Positions 7,709 to 16,661 of a DNA stretch of 64,000 nt are shown here, one piece after another; positions within the stretch are counted from its first letter, which is position 1; each line of letters begins with the position of its first letter. The notes beneath the pieces were generated by a model. That model had not been told where the DNA came from. It ran no database searches and saw nothing but the letters and a program-made list of their open reading frames with translations. This DNA comes from an uncultured Roseobacter sp. (lineage in GTDB: Bacteria > Pseudomonadota > Alphaproteobacteria > Rhodobacterales > Rhodobacteraceae): the NCBI RefSeq assembly GCF_947488185.1, contig NZ_CANKYM010000004.1:310001-374000 (forward strand), in the 5' to 3' direction. Made by a program: the position numbers and the translations under genes.

Positions 7709-9466
7709 TCAGAGCAACAACGGAAAGAAGATGATCAGCCCTCCGCCAAGTAAAGAACAGGCGCGCAAGATGCCGGATCGCGCGCCAATGAGTGCGAAGG
7801 ATATCAGCGTCAGGCCAAATCCGATCTGGACCGCCGTCAACAGTGCTTGTGTCGGCACGGATTGCAGTTTGATCAGCGCCGGGTTTGCAATCATCGCCAG
7901 CGGGATGATGTAGAGGCCAAAGCCGAGAGTCATGGCCGTGAGCGCCACTTTCAGCCAGTTTTCCCCGATCATGCCCGCCGCGATGAATACCGCACCGCAG
8001 ACCGGGGGTGTGATGGTCGAGAGAAGCGCGAACCAGAAGACAAAGAGATGTGCCTGCAACGGTTCCAGCCCCAGTTGGATCAGCGCCGGTCCGGCCACGG
8101 ATACGCAGATCACATAGGCCGCGGTGGTGGGCACTTCCATGCCGAGGATCAGGCAGGCGAGCGCCGTCAGTAACAGTGCAGGCCACAACCTGCCGCCTGA
8201 CCCCGAGAGGATCAGGGATGTGATCTTGACCCCCAACCCGGTGATTGACAGAACGCCGATGATGATAGAGGCGCAGATGATGATGGCGGCGATCATCGAC
8301 ACCTGCCGTGCTGCATTCAGCGCCGCAGTTTCGATCCGGTCGCGTGTCTCCGGCCACGATCCCAAACCTTTCGTGTTGAAGAACAGCAGCAGAACGCTTG
8401 TGAGGATGGCAAGGCTGGCGGCGTATTGTGGCGTCACCTTGATCCAGAACATGCCCACCAGCAGAACGGTAAAGGGCACGGCAAAGAACGCGGATGTGAT
8501 GATCACATCCCGGGTCGAGGGCTGATCCTTTGCGTCGATGCCGGATAGGTTTTCCCGCGCGGCATAGGCATCCACACCCACCCAGACGGCCAGAAAGTAG
8601 AGCACCGCCGGGAGCAGCGCCGCCGCCATGATGGAGGTGTAGGATACGCCTGTCAGTTCGACCATGACAAAGGCACCCGCGCCCATCAGCGGGGGCATGA
8701 TCTGCCCGCCGGAGGACGCCACGGCCTCGACTGCGGCGGCCAGTCGCTTGGGATATCCCAGGCGTGTCATCGCAGGCAGGGTGATCGCCCCGGTGGAGGC
8801 GACATTGGCGGAGGCGGACCCGGAGATCGATCCGAAAAAAGCGGATGAGAGCACGGAGACTTTTGCCGCTCCGCCCTTGAGCCGACCAGCGGCGGCAGAG
8901 GCGACATTCATGAAGCCTTGCCCGGCCTCCCCGGCGTTCAGCACGGCGCCGAAGATCACGAAAATCGCAACAACGTTTACGGAGACGCCCGTCAGACTGC
9001 CCCAGATGCCGCCTTCGGCAATGGTCAGCGTGCCCAGAAAACTGCGGAGCGGCGTGCCGGAATGGCCAAATTCACCGGGGATGTACTGCCCGAACAGCCC
9101 GTAAAGCAGGGCGGTCAGCGCAACCATCGGCAGCGGCCAGCCAATCGCGCGCCGCGCGGCCTCAAGCACCACGACCAAAAGGGTCACAGCGATAGCCATC
9201 TGAAAGGGGTTGTCCAGAAACCCGTATTGATCGGACAGCGCGTCATGCGACCAGGCCACCCAAAGACACGCGCCGACACCTGCGACGGCGAGAGCTGCGC
9301 CGCTGAGGCGCGTCATGCGGGATTGCGTTGCGGCCAACAGGATCCACGGCAAGGCCAGCGCCAGGTGCAAAGGGCGGCTGACCAGGTTCGGCACCAGACC
9401 GGAAAAGATCAAGGCCAGATGAAAGGCAACCAGACCGAAGGCGGCGGCAAAGATGACGAGGCGCAT
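7709..9466 (-). CDS. TRAP transporter fused 4TM/12TM permease (TAXI type)
   Basis: 585 residues, almost entirely hydrophobic helices. The N-terminal four helices correspond to the small DctQ-like subunit and the rest to the DctM-like translocation subunit, with family segments such as GSASANVASTGAITLPAMTRLGYP, ASSGGQIMPPLMGAGAFVM and the repeat-symmetry match GMEVPTTAAYVI...ITPPVCGAVF. Fused permeases of this sort pair with TAXI substrate-binding proteins, one of which is encoded 96 nt upstream. They are sodium- or proton-driven importers of organic acids at the inner membrane. Substrate unknown. Confidence 0.92.
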   Translation of the reverse strand: MRLVIFAAAFGLVAFHLALIFSGLVPNLVSRPLHLALALPWILLAATQSRMTRLSGAALAVAGVGACLWVAWSHDALSDQYGFLDNPFQMAIAVTLLVVVLEAARRAIGWPLPMVALTALLYGLFGQYIPGEFGHSGTPLRSFLGTLTIAEGGIWGSLTGVSVNVVAIFVIFGAVLNAGEAGQGFMNVASAAAGRLKGGAAKVSVLSSAFFGSISGSASANVASTGAITLPAMTRLGYPKRLAAAVEAVASSGGQIMPPLMGAGAFVMVELTGVSYTSIMAAALLPAVLYFLAVWVGVDAYAARENLSGIDAKDQPSTRDVIITSAFFAVPFTVLLVGMFWIKVTPQYAASLAILTSVLLLFFNTKGLGSWPETRDRIETAALNAARQVSMIAAIIICASIIIGVLSITGLGVKITSLILSGSGGRLWPALLLTALACLILGMEVPTTAAYVICVSVAGPALIQLGLEPLQAHLFVFWFALLSTITPPVCGAVFIAAGMIGENWLKVALTAMTLGFGLYIIPLAMIANPALIKLQSVPTQALLTAVQIGFGLTLISFALIGARSGILRACSLLGGGLIIFFPLLL

Positions 9467-9562
9467 GGCAAAACCCTTGTGGTCCAGGCGATTGGAGCCG
9501 CAGCACTAGAGAGGAAAGCCGCAGGTATGCCCGGGCTTTCGTGATGTTTCATCGCTGGTGGA

Positions 9563-10513
9563 TCACATTTGCGCGTCGGTGAGCGCGTATCCGATCTCTT
9601 TGTAATAGCGGATGGCGCCGGGGTGCAGCTTGCTGGTGATGCTGCTCATGAGACCTTCGTTCACGCCGTTCCACCAGGGCGCGGCTTCCCCCATCTTTTC
9701 GCGCTGTTCCCAGAAGGTTTTAGTCAGCTGATAGGCGACATCATCGCTCATCGAGATTGTGGTAAAGGCCGCCACGGGCAGGGAGGTCGTGGTGATGTCG
9801 TCATCCTGACCGGCGTAGGTGCCTGCGGGGATCACCAGCTTGGTGCGCTTTGTCTGGCCGATCTGGTCGTCATCCAGCGACAGGACCGTCACACCGGTGG
9901 TTGCCGCCGCTTCGATGACATTCGGGGCGGGGTAGGATCCGGCAGTCACAAAGCCGTCGATCTGACCGTTCTTGAGTGCGGCGACCGCGTTGGAAAGTTC
10001 CACTTCGGCAAGATCGACCTTCCCCTCAAGCCCGAACAGTCCAAGATATTTTTCACCCTCACGCGCGCCAAAGGATCCCTTGCCAAGCAGGATAGTCTTG
10101 CCTTCCAACCCACTGAAGTCGGTGACGCCACTCGCGTCGGATACCACGAAATGCATGGTCAGCGAGGGGATCGGAAACAGGGCGCGAATGGTGTCAAAGG
10201 CCGGATCGCTCTTGCCATCGAACATCGCCTTTCCCTGCTGCGCAAGACCGATCAGCGCCGGGGGTGTGGTGAAGACATAATCCGCGCCCCTTGCGCGCAC
10301 TTCCATGACATTCTGGACGGAACCTTGGCTTTCCTCGACGGTCACGATCACGCCACCGTCCGTGCCTTCTTTCATCGCCTCGGCAATCTGCACGCCCATC
10401 TGGTAGTAGGATGACGTTGATTTGGCCGACTTGTAGGTCACGCGCTCTTGCGCGGTGGCAAAGCTCGCCGTCACAGCCACGACGGCGCTTAATAGAATGG
10501 TTGCAAATTTCAT
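9563..10513 (-). CDS. TAXI-family TRAP transporter solute-binding protein
   Basis: 316 residues with a cleavable signal peptide (residues 1-21, ending ...SFATAQ). The mature protein has the TAXI (NMT1-like) fold signatures YYQMGVQIAEAMK, ESQGSVQNVMEVRARGADYVF, and GKGSFGAREGEKYL, with the GQIDGFVTAGSYPAP hinge region. It would bind the substrate in the periplasm and hand it to the fused permease downstream, with which it is cotranscribed. TAXI proteins have been linked to glutamate, 2-oxoglutarate and other carboxylates; nothing in the window identifies the ligand. Confidence 0.92.
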   Translation of the reverse strand: MKFATILLSAVVAVTASFATAQERVTYKSAKSTSSYYQMGVQIAEAMKEGTDGGVIVTVEESQGSVQNVMEVRARGADYVFTTPPALIGLAQQGKAMFDGKSDPAFDTIRALFPIPSLTMHFVVSDASGVTDFSGLEGKTILLGKGSFGAREGEKYLGLFGLEGKVDLAEVELSNAVAALKNGQIDGFVTAGSYPAPNVIEAAATTGVTVLSLDDDQIGQTKRTKLVIPAGTYAGQDDDITTTSLPVAAFTTISMSDDVAYQLTKTFWEQREKMGEAAPWWNGVNEGLMSSITSKLHPGAIRYYKEIGYALTDAQM

Positions 10514-10722
10514 TTTTCCCTCCCTTGGAATTTCGATTTTTGTCCCGGTACCGTCGGTCTCCGGCCCTTTGAGATAGGTGACGCAGGTTTTGGTCGTACA
10601 TCTGGTCGCATGTTCTGGAGAGCGAAAACAACCTGCTTTTGCCTGCTTGATCAGAATGATGCTTTGTCAAAGCTCTCACTTTGAGCATGGATTGAACGCA
10701 GAGACACACGCGGATCTGCGGA

Positions 10723-11697
10723 TCAAAGCGCGACACGGAACCCGGTATGGCCCGTGGTACTGTCCGGCGTATTCCAGGTCCGCGAATGCACAAAATACCG
10801 TTCGCAATAGGAGGCGTGGCAAAGATACGATCCTCCTCGGATCACGCGGCCCGGCCCTGTTGATAGACCCTTCGGGTTATGCGGAGGGTGCGTTTTAGGA
10901 CCGTTGGGCAACTCGCCAAACCAATCAGCACACCACTCCCAGACGTTACCTGTCATATTGAAAAGCCCAAATTCATTGGGTTGGTATGTTTCTACCGGGG
11001 CTGTCCCGCGATAGCCATCAAGCGCGAGATCCGTTGCAGGGAAATCTCCTTGCCAAACGTTTTGGGCATGACCGGAAGAGGGGACTAAGGTGTTTCCCCA
11101 AGGATGCCGCGCGCCGCGCAAACCGCCGCGCGCGGCATACTCCCATTCCGCTTCGGTTGGCAGGCGGGTGCCTGAGTATTGGCAAAAGGCCATGGCATCA
11201 TCCCAACTGATATGGGTGGCGGGATGATCCATACGATTGGCGATATTACTTTCCGGACCTTCAGGGTGAGACCAACAGGCCCCGTCCACCCGACGCCACC
11301 AAGGCGTGCCAGCCGCATGATCGGAATAGTCTTCCCGGGGATTCAGAAAACCTTCGAACACATAGGACCATCCTTCACGCTCCGCTGTGGTCTCGTAGCT
11401 CGTTTCTTGAGCAAAAGCTTGAAATACGGCGTTTGTGATCGTTGTGCGGGAGAGTTGAAACCCGGAAATTTTCACCTTTCGCTGAGGGCTGTCCAAGTCA
11501 GCCACGTATTGCGATTTTCGCGCACCCATCATGAAAAACCCACCTTTGAGGGGCACCATGTTGCGAATGAGTGTCGTCGCTAAGTTTTCAGACGCGCCTC
11601 CGGCGGTGACGGCTTGCGCGACGCTTTGTGCCGAGACAGTTTGCCTACCTGGCGCGCAGCAGGATTTCTCGGCGGCTGAAGATGCATCGCTGGTCAA
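10723..11697 (-). CDS. formylglycine-generating enzyme (SUMF1 type)
   Basis: 324 residues. The FGE-sulfatase fold is clear (PLKGGFFMMGA, RLPTEAEWEYAARGG, NVWEWCADW, RVIRGGSYLCHASYCERY, TGFRVAL). The key point is the cysteine pair in SYLCHASYCERY (about C293 and C298), which matches the catalytic pair of human SUMF1; many relatives without this pair are not true FGEs. FGE oxidises the Cys of a CxPSR motif in sulfatases to C-alpha-formylglycine using oxygen and copper. A cysteine sulfatase with CGPSR is encoded 2.1 kb away (13836-15155), so a matched activator and substrate pair is likely. The gene is monocistronic or leads nothing on its strand. Confidence 0.9.
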   Translation of the reverse strand: MTSDASSAAEKSCCAPGRQTVSAQSVAQAVTAGGASENLATTLIRNMVPLKGGFFMMGARKSQYVADLDSPQRKVKISGFQLSRTTITNAVFQAFAQETSYETTAEREGWSYVFEGFLNPREDYSDHAAGTPWWRRVDGACWSHPEGPESNIANRMDHPATHISWDDAMAFCQYSGTRLPTEAEWEYAARGGLRGARHPWGNTLVPSSGHAQNVWQGDFPATDLALDGYRGTAPVETYQPNEFGLFNMTGNVWEWCADWFGELPNGPKTHPPHNPKGLSTGPGRVIRGGSYLCHASYCERYFVHSRTWNTPDSTTGHTGFRVAL

Positions 11698-11826
11698 TTC
11701 AAACTTCCAAGATCAGTGGCGGCAATACACGCAGCGATGAGCCGATTGATCGTTGCACTGTCCGACAGGTGTTATTCATGGTGCTTGCATCCTGTCCCAT
11801 CCAAGCGCTCTGACATCGTTTCAGGA

Positions 11827-12726
11827 TCAGTAGTCCGGGTTCGGCGGAATTCCATCTGGTAGGGCCTTGTCTCGAATATTGCTGACCCGGCGGGCGCCCA
11901 CCTGCCGTCGCAAGCCCTTGTAGCCACGCTCCGACAGTTCGTTTTCCTTGAGCACTTCCCACTTGCGATAGTGGACCGTGAATATCTCGCGCTCCTTGGG
12001 AAAGGGTTTGCCGCGCAATCGTCCGCCCAGAATGTAGTGCTGCTCTTCCGGCAGCTCATTCCACGCCAGACCAGAGCGTTGAATGGCCAATGGCAGGCTC
12101 ATTTGGTCTAGATAAGGCCGCTTGCAGTGCAACCCGTCTATTGCGTCAATCCGCTGAGCCGTATCCATCCAGACCTGCGGAAAACTCAAACCCTTGGCAG
12201 TACGATAAGCCTCAGGAAATAAAACAAAACCCGAGCTGTAGTAGGGCATCACAGGCGCGCGTCTGTCGCGCATCATGGTGACACGCTCCTCAGGAAGCTC
12301 CATGCCCAGCTCACCGTAAATGGTCGTCCAGACGGATTGTGGAGCCCAGTGCATCGAGGCGGCGACCGAAGCTGATACATGGTCGGGCTTCACGAGGTTT
12401 TCGATGCTGTTTTCCCGGATCATCAGAACGTCGGAATCCATAAAGCCGGAGTATTCCGTGTCGCGAGGTTCAAGACAAGCCAGAAGCTTGTTGCCATGCG
12501 GATAGGCGGGATCAAACCGGTCGTCAGCATCAATGGGGCGGACCTCACAGCGCATCCGCCGCAAGGTCTCGACGGCATTCGGGTCGACCTCCGTCATGCG
12601 GTGGGCGGGACAGTACCCAACCAGTTTCACATCCTGTGGCATGTTTTCCCGGATCGAAGCCGCCAGATAGCATGCCAGATACTGGTAAGCGGGTGGCTCG
12701 ACGATGAAAAACAAGGTGAGTGACAT
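11827..12726 (-). CDS. glycosyltransferase-like protein
   Basis: 299 residues, no signal peptide. The protein starts with SLTLFFIVEPPAYQYLACYLAASIREN, a beta-alpha unit like that of GT-A nucleotide-sugar binding folds, and has a Y-S-G-F-M-D-S-D-V-L segment at about residues 92-101 that resembles the metal-binding DxD motif. The C-terminus is basic. I do not recognise a defined family; a GT-A glycosyltransferase acting on a surface or secreted glycan fits the sulfatase, FGE and second glycosyltransferase beside it. It is divergent from the methyltransferase-like gene. Confidence 0.55.
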   Translation of the reverse strand: MSLTLFFIVEPPAYQYLACYLAASIRENMPQDVKLVGYCPAHRMTEVDPNAVETLRRMRCEVRPIDADDRFDPAYPHGNKLLACLEPRDTEYSGFMDSDVLMIRENSIENLVKPDHVSASVAASMHWAPQSVWTTIYGELGMELPEERVTMMRDRRAPVMPYYSSGFVLFPEAYRTAKGLSFPQVWMDTAQRIDAIDGLHCKRPYLDQMSLPLAIQRSGLAWNELPEEQHYILGGRLRGKPFPKEREIFTVHYRKWEVLKENELSERGYKGLRRQVGARRVSNIRDKALPDGIPPNPDY

Positions 12727-13003
12727 CGGAGAACTCTCTATCGCCTAAAATCTGTCAGGGAGAGCAGGAAAAGCAAACCGGATCAACGTGATGCGGGCCT
12801 TGAACTTCTGTGCATTTTGAATTCCTGCAGGGCTGGTTCTCTGCCGCCACGCTAGCATCAGCAACAAGCTGATCGCAACTTGTTCTTCGTCGCAAAGCTC
12901 TTTCGATCTCTATGGCCATTTTACCGCGTTGAGCGATTTTCTTGAGGGCGCCCTTGTCGCGCGGCGCAGGCCGTATGAAAAGAATTTGTGCGCTAGGGCG
13001 AAG

Positions 13004-13762
13004 ATGAGCCTTGCTGTGCGCGACCGAAGCCATTTTGCGCCAACAACCGGAATAGAATGTGCCATGGGCATCAGCATAAATATCGCTACGCAACTCGCCC
13101 GGATTGCGCCCCTGCTGTCCGAGTGCCGGAATGGTGTCATGCTCGGGCGACAAAAGATGCACTTTAACCCACGTGGCTGGACGCCGCGGCTGATCGGAAA
13201 CCTTGATCGGCTAGGGATCAATGCAACCCCCGAAAACATCTTTCAGCCGGATGGTTTTTGCGAAACCTATCTAGAAACGATTGGCTGGCCAAAATTGGAA
13301 AGCCTCGATTTCACGGATGCAGAAGGCGCGGAATACATTCACGATCTGAGCCTGCCCCTCGGGGATGATCTGAAATGTCGGTTCGATCTGGTCTATGACG
13401 GTGGCACAACGGAGCATGTCTTCGATATCGCTCAGTCCTTTCGCAACGTGGATCAACTGCTGGCGGAAAACGGTATCTTTGTTTCTTGCGTCGGCTCTGA
13501 TGGGTGGTTTGGCCATGGCTTCTACCAGATTGGTCCAGATATTCCGTGGCGATACTGGGTGGCGAGCATGGGGTACAAGATGCTGGGGTGCTGGACATTT
13601 GATCGTGCGGGCAGGGAGCCGCCGAGGGTGATCGAAGACCCCACCAGCCGGTCGAGGGGCGGGGAGCATCGCTATCAGAACCCTCAGTTCATCTTCTACG
13701 TGGTTCAAAAGCAGGCGCGCGCGGGAGACCCACTGCCGGTGGTCCAAAGTCACTATGTTTAG
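13004..13762 (+). CDS. SAM-dependent methyltransferase-like protein
   Basis: 252 residues from ATG 13004 (AGGGCGAAG just upstream); an in-frame ATG at 13064 (MGISINIATQ...) is equally plausible and a TTG/ATG further up at 12929 is less so. The core segment CRFDLVYDGGTTEHVFDIAQSFRNVDQLLAENGIFV looks like strand 4 to strand 5 of a class I methyltransferase, where a motif like DLVxxxGTTEH...LLxxGG is common. The N-terminal SAM loop (VMLGRQKMHF) is unusual and lacks a Gly-rich E/DxGxGxG motif. It sits between the glycosyltransferase-like gene and the sulfatase, 73 nt upstream of the latter, and may be cotranscribed with it. Confidence 0.5.
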   Translation: MSLAVRDRSHFAPTTGIECAMGISINIATQLARIAPLLSECRNGVMLGRQKMHFNPRGWTPRLIGNLDRLGINATPENIFQPDGFCETYLETIGWPKLESLDFTDAEGAEYIHDLSLPLGDDLKCRFDLVYDGGTTEHVFDIAQSFRNVDQLLAENGIFVSCVGSDGWFGHGFYQIGPDIPWRYWVASMGYKMLGCWTFDRAGREPPRVIEDPTSRSRGGEHRYQNPQFIFYVVQKQARAGDPLPVVQSHYV

Positions 13763-13835
13763 ACGGATGATGGAGTAGTCTTGTGGCGGCGCAGTTCGCA
13801 TACGACCTTGGGCACTGGTACTGGATTGTCTTACG

Positions 13836-15155
13836 ATGACGCAAACGACGCGGAAAAACATCCTGCTGATCAGCTTTGACGACTGCTTTGCCTATCATCA
13901 CTATCGTTCGGTCTTTGGTGAGCCACTTCAGGTTCCGAACCTGGACCGGATCGCCGGGGCGGCGACGCAGTTTAGATCCGCATATTGTCAGGCGCCGATA
14001 TGTGGTCCTTCCCGTGCCAGCCTGATGAGCGCACGTACGCCCCATCAACTGGGCCTTTTCAACAACAACATCGATGTGTTTCAAAAGGTGGGCCCAAAGG
14101 ACATCTGGTCCTACAAACTGAAGGAAAACGGATATTTCTGCTCGTCTGGCGGGAAAGTGCACCACGGGTATGGCCCGCTGCCGAAACCTATCCATGACGT
14201 GCTGTACTCCGATGAGCGCAAACGTTTTGGCAGTGATTTTTCCTTGCCACCTGACGTCGCCAAGCGACGCTACCAAGGAATCCGTGGCGGATGGTCAACA
14301 ACCGACCCAAAAGACGACGACATCTACTACGATGCCAAATCCGCCAATGCCGCAATTGAGTTTCTGCACTCCTTTGAAGGTGACGAACCCTTTTACCGGG
14401 AAGTCGGTTTCTTTAGCCCGCACGGCCCTCGTTTCACGCCCGCCCGTTTCAAGGACATGTACGATGTGAACAATTTTAACCAGCCGGAGGCCTGGCGCGA
14501 TGGGTTTGATGATCACGCCTATACGGATGAAAACTGGCCGCAGACGCCCGCCCTGGTGTCGGGAGACGAAGACTGGTGGCGATACAACGTGCGCAATTAC
14601 TTTTCCGGCCTCAGTCACGGAGACTACCATCTTGGTCGGGTATGGGATGCACTTCAGGCCTCAAGGTTTGCGGAAAACACGGTCGTCGTGATCCTGACAG
14701 ATCACGGCTTTCTTCTCGGCGCGCGCAACCGATTCTACAAAAGCACCATTTGGGAGCAATCCGCCGGTATTCCACTGATCATTTACGACCCGGATAGCGA
14801 CGGGCCAAGGGTTGTCGACGATCCGGTCGCATTGCTCGATGTGGGGCCAACCGTTCTGGATTACGCCGGTGTCGCGCCGCTGACAAACACGGTTGGACGA
14901 TCGTTGCGCGAACAGGTGCTGGGGGCGACCGGTCCAGACCGCGCAATTCCCACGTTTCGGTATGACAATGTGTCGATCCGGAAGAATAACTACAGGTTCG
15001 CGCGGTACATGGACGGCAGCACACAACTCTTCGATCTGACGGATGATATCTGGAACCTGAAGAATCTCGGGCCGGAGCATCCGGCGTTTCCAGAAATGCA
15101 GGACGCGTGGATTTCATGTACGACGGAGTATGGGATGGAATATGAACTGGAATAG
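13836..15155 (+). CDS. type I (formylglycine-dependent) sulfatase
   Basis: 439 residues, no signal peptide seen, so cytoplasmic. Alkaline-phosphatase fold sulfatase with the metal pair D15-D16 in LLISFDDC, the signature CGPSR at 56-60 (C56 to become formylglycine), and GRVWDALQASRFAENTVVVILTDHGFLLG, whose Asp-His supply further metal ligands. The type is close to iduronate/choline-type sulfatases. It would hydrolyse a sulfate ester; activation needs the FGE encoded at 10723-11697. It is followed 40 nt later by a glycosyltransferase on the same strand, suggesting work on a sulfated glycan, but the substrate is not known. Confidence 0.9.
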   Translation: MTQTTRKNILLISFDDCFAYHHYRSVFGEPLQVPNLDRIAGAATQFRSAYCQAPICGPSRASLMSARTPHQLGLFNNNIDVFQKVGPKDIWSYKLKENGYFCSSGGKVHHGYGPLPKPIHDVLYSDERKRFGSDFSLPPDVAKRRYQGIRGGWSTTDPKDDDIYYDAKSANAAIEFLHSFEGDEPFYREVGFFSPHGPRFTPARFKDMYDVNNFNQPEAWRDGFDDHAYTDENWPQTPALVSGDEDWWRYNVRNYFSGLSHGDYHLGRVWDALQASRFAENTVVVILTDHGFLLGARNRFYKSTIWEQSAGIPLIIYDPDSDGPRVVDDPVALLDVGPTVLDYAGVAPLTNTVGRSLREQVLGATGPDRAIPTFRYDNVSIRKNNYRFARYMDGSTQLFDLTDDIWNLKNLGPEHPAFPEMQDAWISCTTEYGMEYELE

Positions 15156-15195
15156 GCCGCTGATCGGACAGTGCGGCAAAGCCTGAGGGATCGGT

Positions 15196-16089
15196 ATGGA
15201 CAACTCGAAACGTCCACTGGGTGTCGTTGGGATGGTCTTTGGAGACTATGCCATGCTGAAACGGTGGTACGACTACTACGGAGCGCAGGTTGGTGTCGAA
15301 AACCTTTTCCTTTTTAGCCACGGGAACGATCCCCAGCATCATGAAATAGCCAAGGGCGCAAATGTCATCGGGGTTCCGCGTGACGCGGAAATTGTGAAGT
15401 TCGATGCGCGCCGGTGGAGAATGATGAGCCATTTCGCCAGCGGCTACCTGAACTACTACAACTGGATGCTGGTCACTGACATTGACGAGATGGTGGTCGT
15501 GGACCCTGATGTTGCGCCCTCCCTCGTCCGCTATCTCGATCAGAAGTTCCCGGATATCTCCGCGGCTCCGACCAGTATCAGCCCGCTCGGGCTGAACATC
15601 GTGCACGTGCCCGAGGAAGAAAAACTACCCATTCTGGACGATGAAACGATTTTGTCACGGCGGCGCTATTTCTATCCCAGCAGAGTGTACAGCAAACCGA
15701 TTCTGGTGCGCGCACCCGTTTTCTTTGGTCCGGGCGGGCATCGCAACAACCTTGGACTGCGTACGCTGTCCGATGATCTCTATCTGGTGCATCTCAAGTT
15801 TTGCGACATGACCGACATCATCGCCAGAACGCAGCAGCAGAATGGCCTGATGGATGACGCGGCCCCGCAGGACCCTGATAACATCGACACCATCCGCCGG
15901 AACAAAACGCTTGCCTCCTACCAGTCCCTGCGCGACGAATTTGCCCTTGCCGACGAAGATATCCGACTGCCTGAGTTCCGCGCGAACATGTTGCGGCAAC
16001 GCGAAAAATATACCGACAGTTACATCTGGGGTAAGGCCCGAACAACGAAGCTCTACAAGATGCCCAGCCGGTTCGCCGGGTTGGTTTAA
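15196..16089 (+). CDS. glycosyltransferase family 2 / family 92-like protein
   Basis: 297 residues. Resembles the GT2-like/DUF23-type proteins: an N-terminal GVVGMVFGDYAMLKRWYDYYGAQVGVENLFLFSHGND segment (strand-helix with local sequence typical of this group) and TDIDEMVVVDP at about residues 95-105, which contains the metal-binding D-x-D. A conserved GPGGHRN segment follows in the second half. Such enzymes transfer sugars from nucleotide donors to surface glycans. It is 40 nt downstream of the sulfatase and likely cotranscribed. Confidence 0.75.
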   Translation: MDNSKRPLGVVGMVFGDYAMLKRWYDYYGAQVGVENLFLFSHGNDPQHHEIAKGANVIGVPRDAEIVKFDARRWRMMSHFASGYLNYYNWMLVTDIDEMVVVDPDVAPSLVRYLDQKFPDISAAPTSISPLGLNIVHVPEEEKLPILDDETILSRRRYFYPSRVYSKPILVRAPVFFGPGGHRNNLGLRTLSDDLYLVHLKFCDMTDIIARTQQQNGLMDDAAPQDPDNIDTIRRNKTLASYQSLRDEFALADEDIRLPEFRANMLRQREKYTDSYIWGKARTTKLYKMPSRFAGLV

Positions 16090-16195
16090 CGTCGAATATC
16101 TGCATGCCTTGGCCCATCAGGAGGGCGGTTCATCAAGGGGCGTTTCGGGCGTGTCTGCGGTGATCAGCCGATCGCAGAATTTGCCCGTTGCGTCT

Positions 16196-16215
16196 TGTTA
16201 CTTTATAAAATAACA
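16196..16215. promoter_or_regulatory. Zur box
   Basis: A 20-bp near-perfect palindrome TGTTACTTTATAAAATAACA lies 26 bp before the ATG of the Fur-family gene. Apart from one central mirrored pair it is fully symmetric and AT-rich, as expected for a Zur operator (TGTTATAxxATAACA type). It would place the zur gene and the zinc-uptake genes behind it under zinc repression. Confidence 0.75.
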
Positions 16216-16241
16216 AAATTGGAAATACCGGAGAGGTTCTG

Positions 16242-16628
16242 ATGAGAAAGCGGGCAACGGCGCGGCAGGATGACGTTCTCACCGTCTTGCGCGGTTGTGA
16301 AAAGCCCATGACCGCCTACCAGATCCTTGAGATGCTGCAGGCGGATGAGCCGGATATCGCGCCGCCGACGGTGTACCGGACATTGTCGGCCCTGACGGAT
16401 CAGGGACGTGCGCACCGGCTCGAATCCATCAAGGCTTTCGTGCCTTGTCGCTGTGACCACGTCGAAAGCGTCCCGGTGCTTGCCATCTGCGAGGACTGCG
16501 GATCGGTCGAAGAGCATGACGGCAGCGCGCTCTTGCCAAAACTGACGACGCTCACCGCATCCAGCGCTTTCCATGCGGATCGGCACATCGTTGAAATCCA
16601 CGGGCGGTGCGGGATCTGCGCCGCCTGA
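16242..16628 (+). CDS. zur: zinc uptake regulator Zur (Fur family)
   Basis: 128 residues. Fur-family winged helix (RQDDVLTVLRGCEKPMTAYQIL, PPTVYRTLSALTDQGRAHRLES) followed by the dimer domain with structural zinc CxxC motifs in ICEDCG and RCGIC. The early Cys and His ligands (CRCDH) are also present. The palindrome just upstream and five downstream genes that look like a zinc uptake system make Zur a better call than Fur, Mur or PerR. It would repress itself and the operon when zinc is sufficient. The 33-nt spacing to the next gene suggests cotranscription. Confidence 0.85.
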   Translation: MRKRATARQDDVLTVLRGCEKPMTAYQILEMLQADEPDIAPPTVYRTLSALTDQGRAHRLESIKAFVPCRCDHVESVPVLAICEDCGSVEEHDGSALLPKLTTLTASSAFHADRHIVEIHGRCGICAA

Positions 16629-16661
16629 TCAAATCTCAAACCAGTAACAGCGGAGAATGAC

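Noticed and set aside
9569..10414. 281-codon plus-strand frame opposite the TAXI binding protein
   Set aside because: Antisense shadow; the minus-strand protein has a signal peptide and TAXI motifs.
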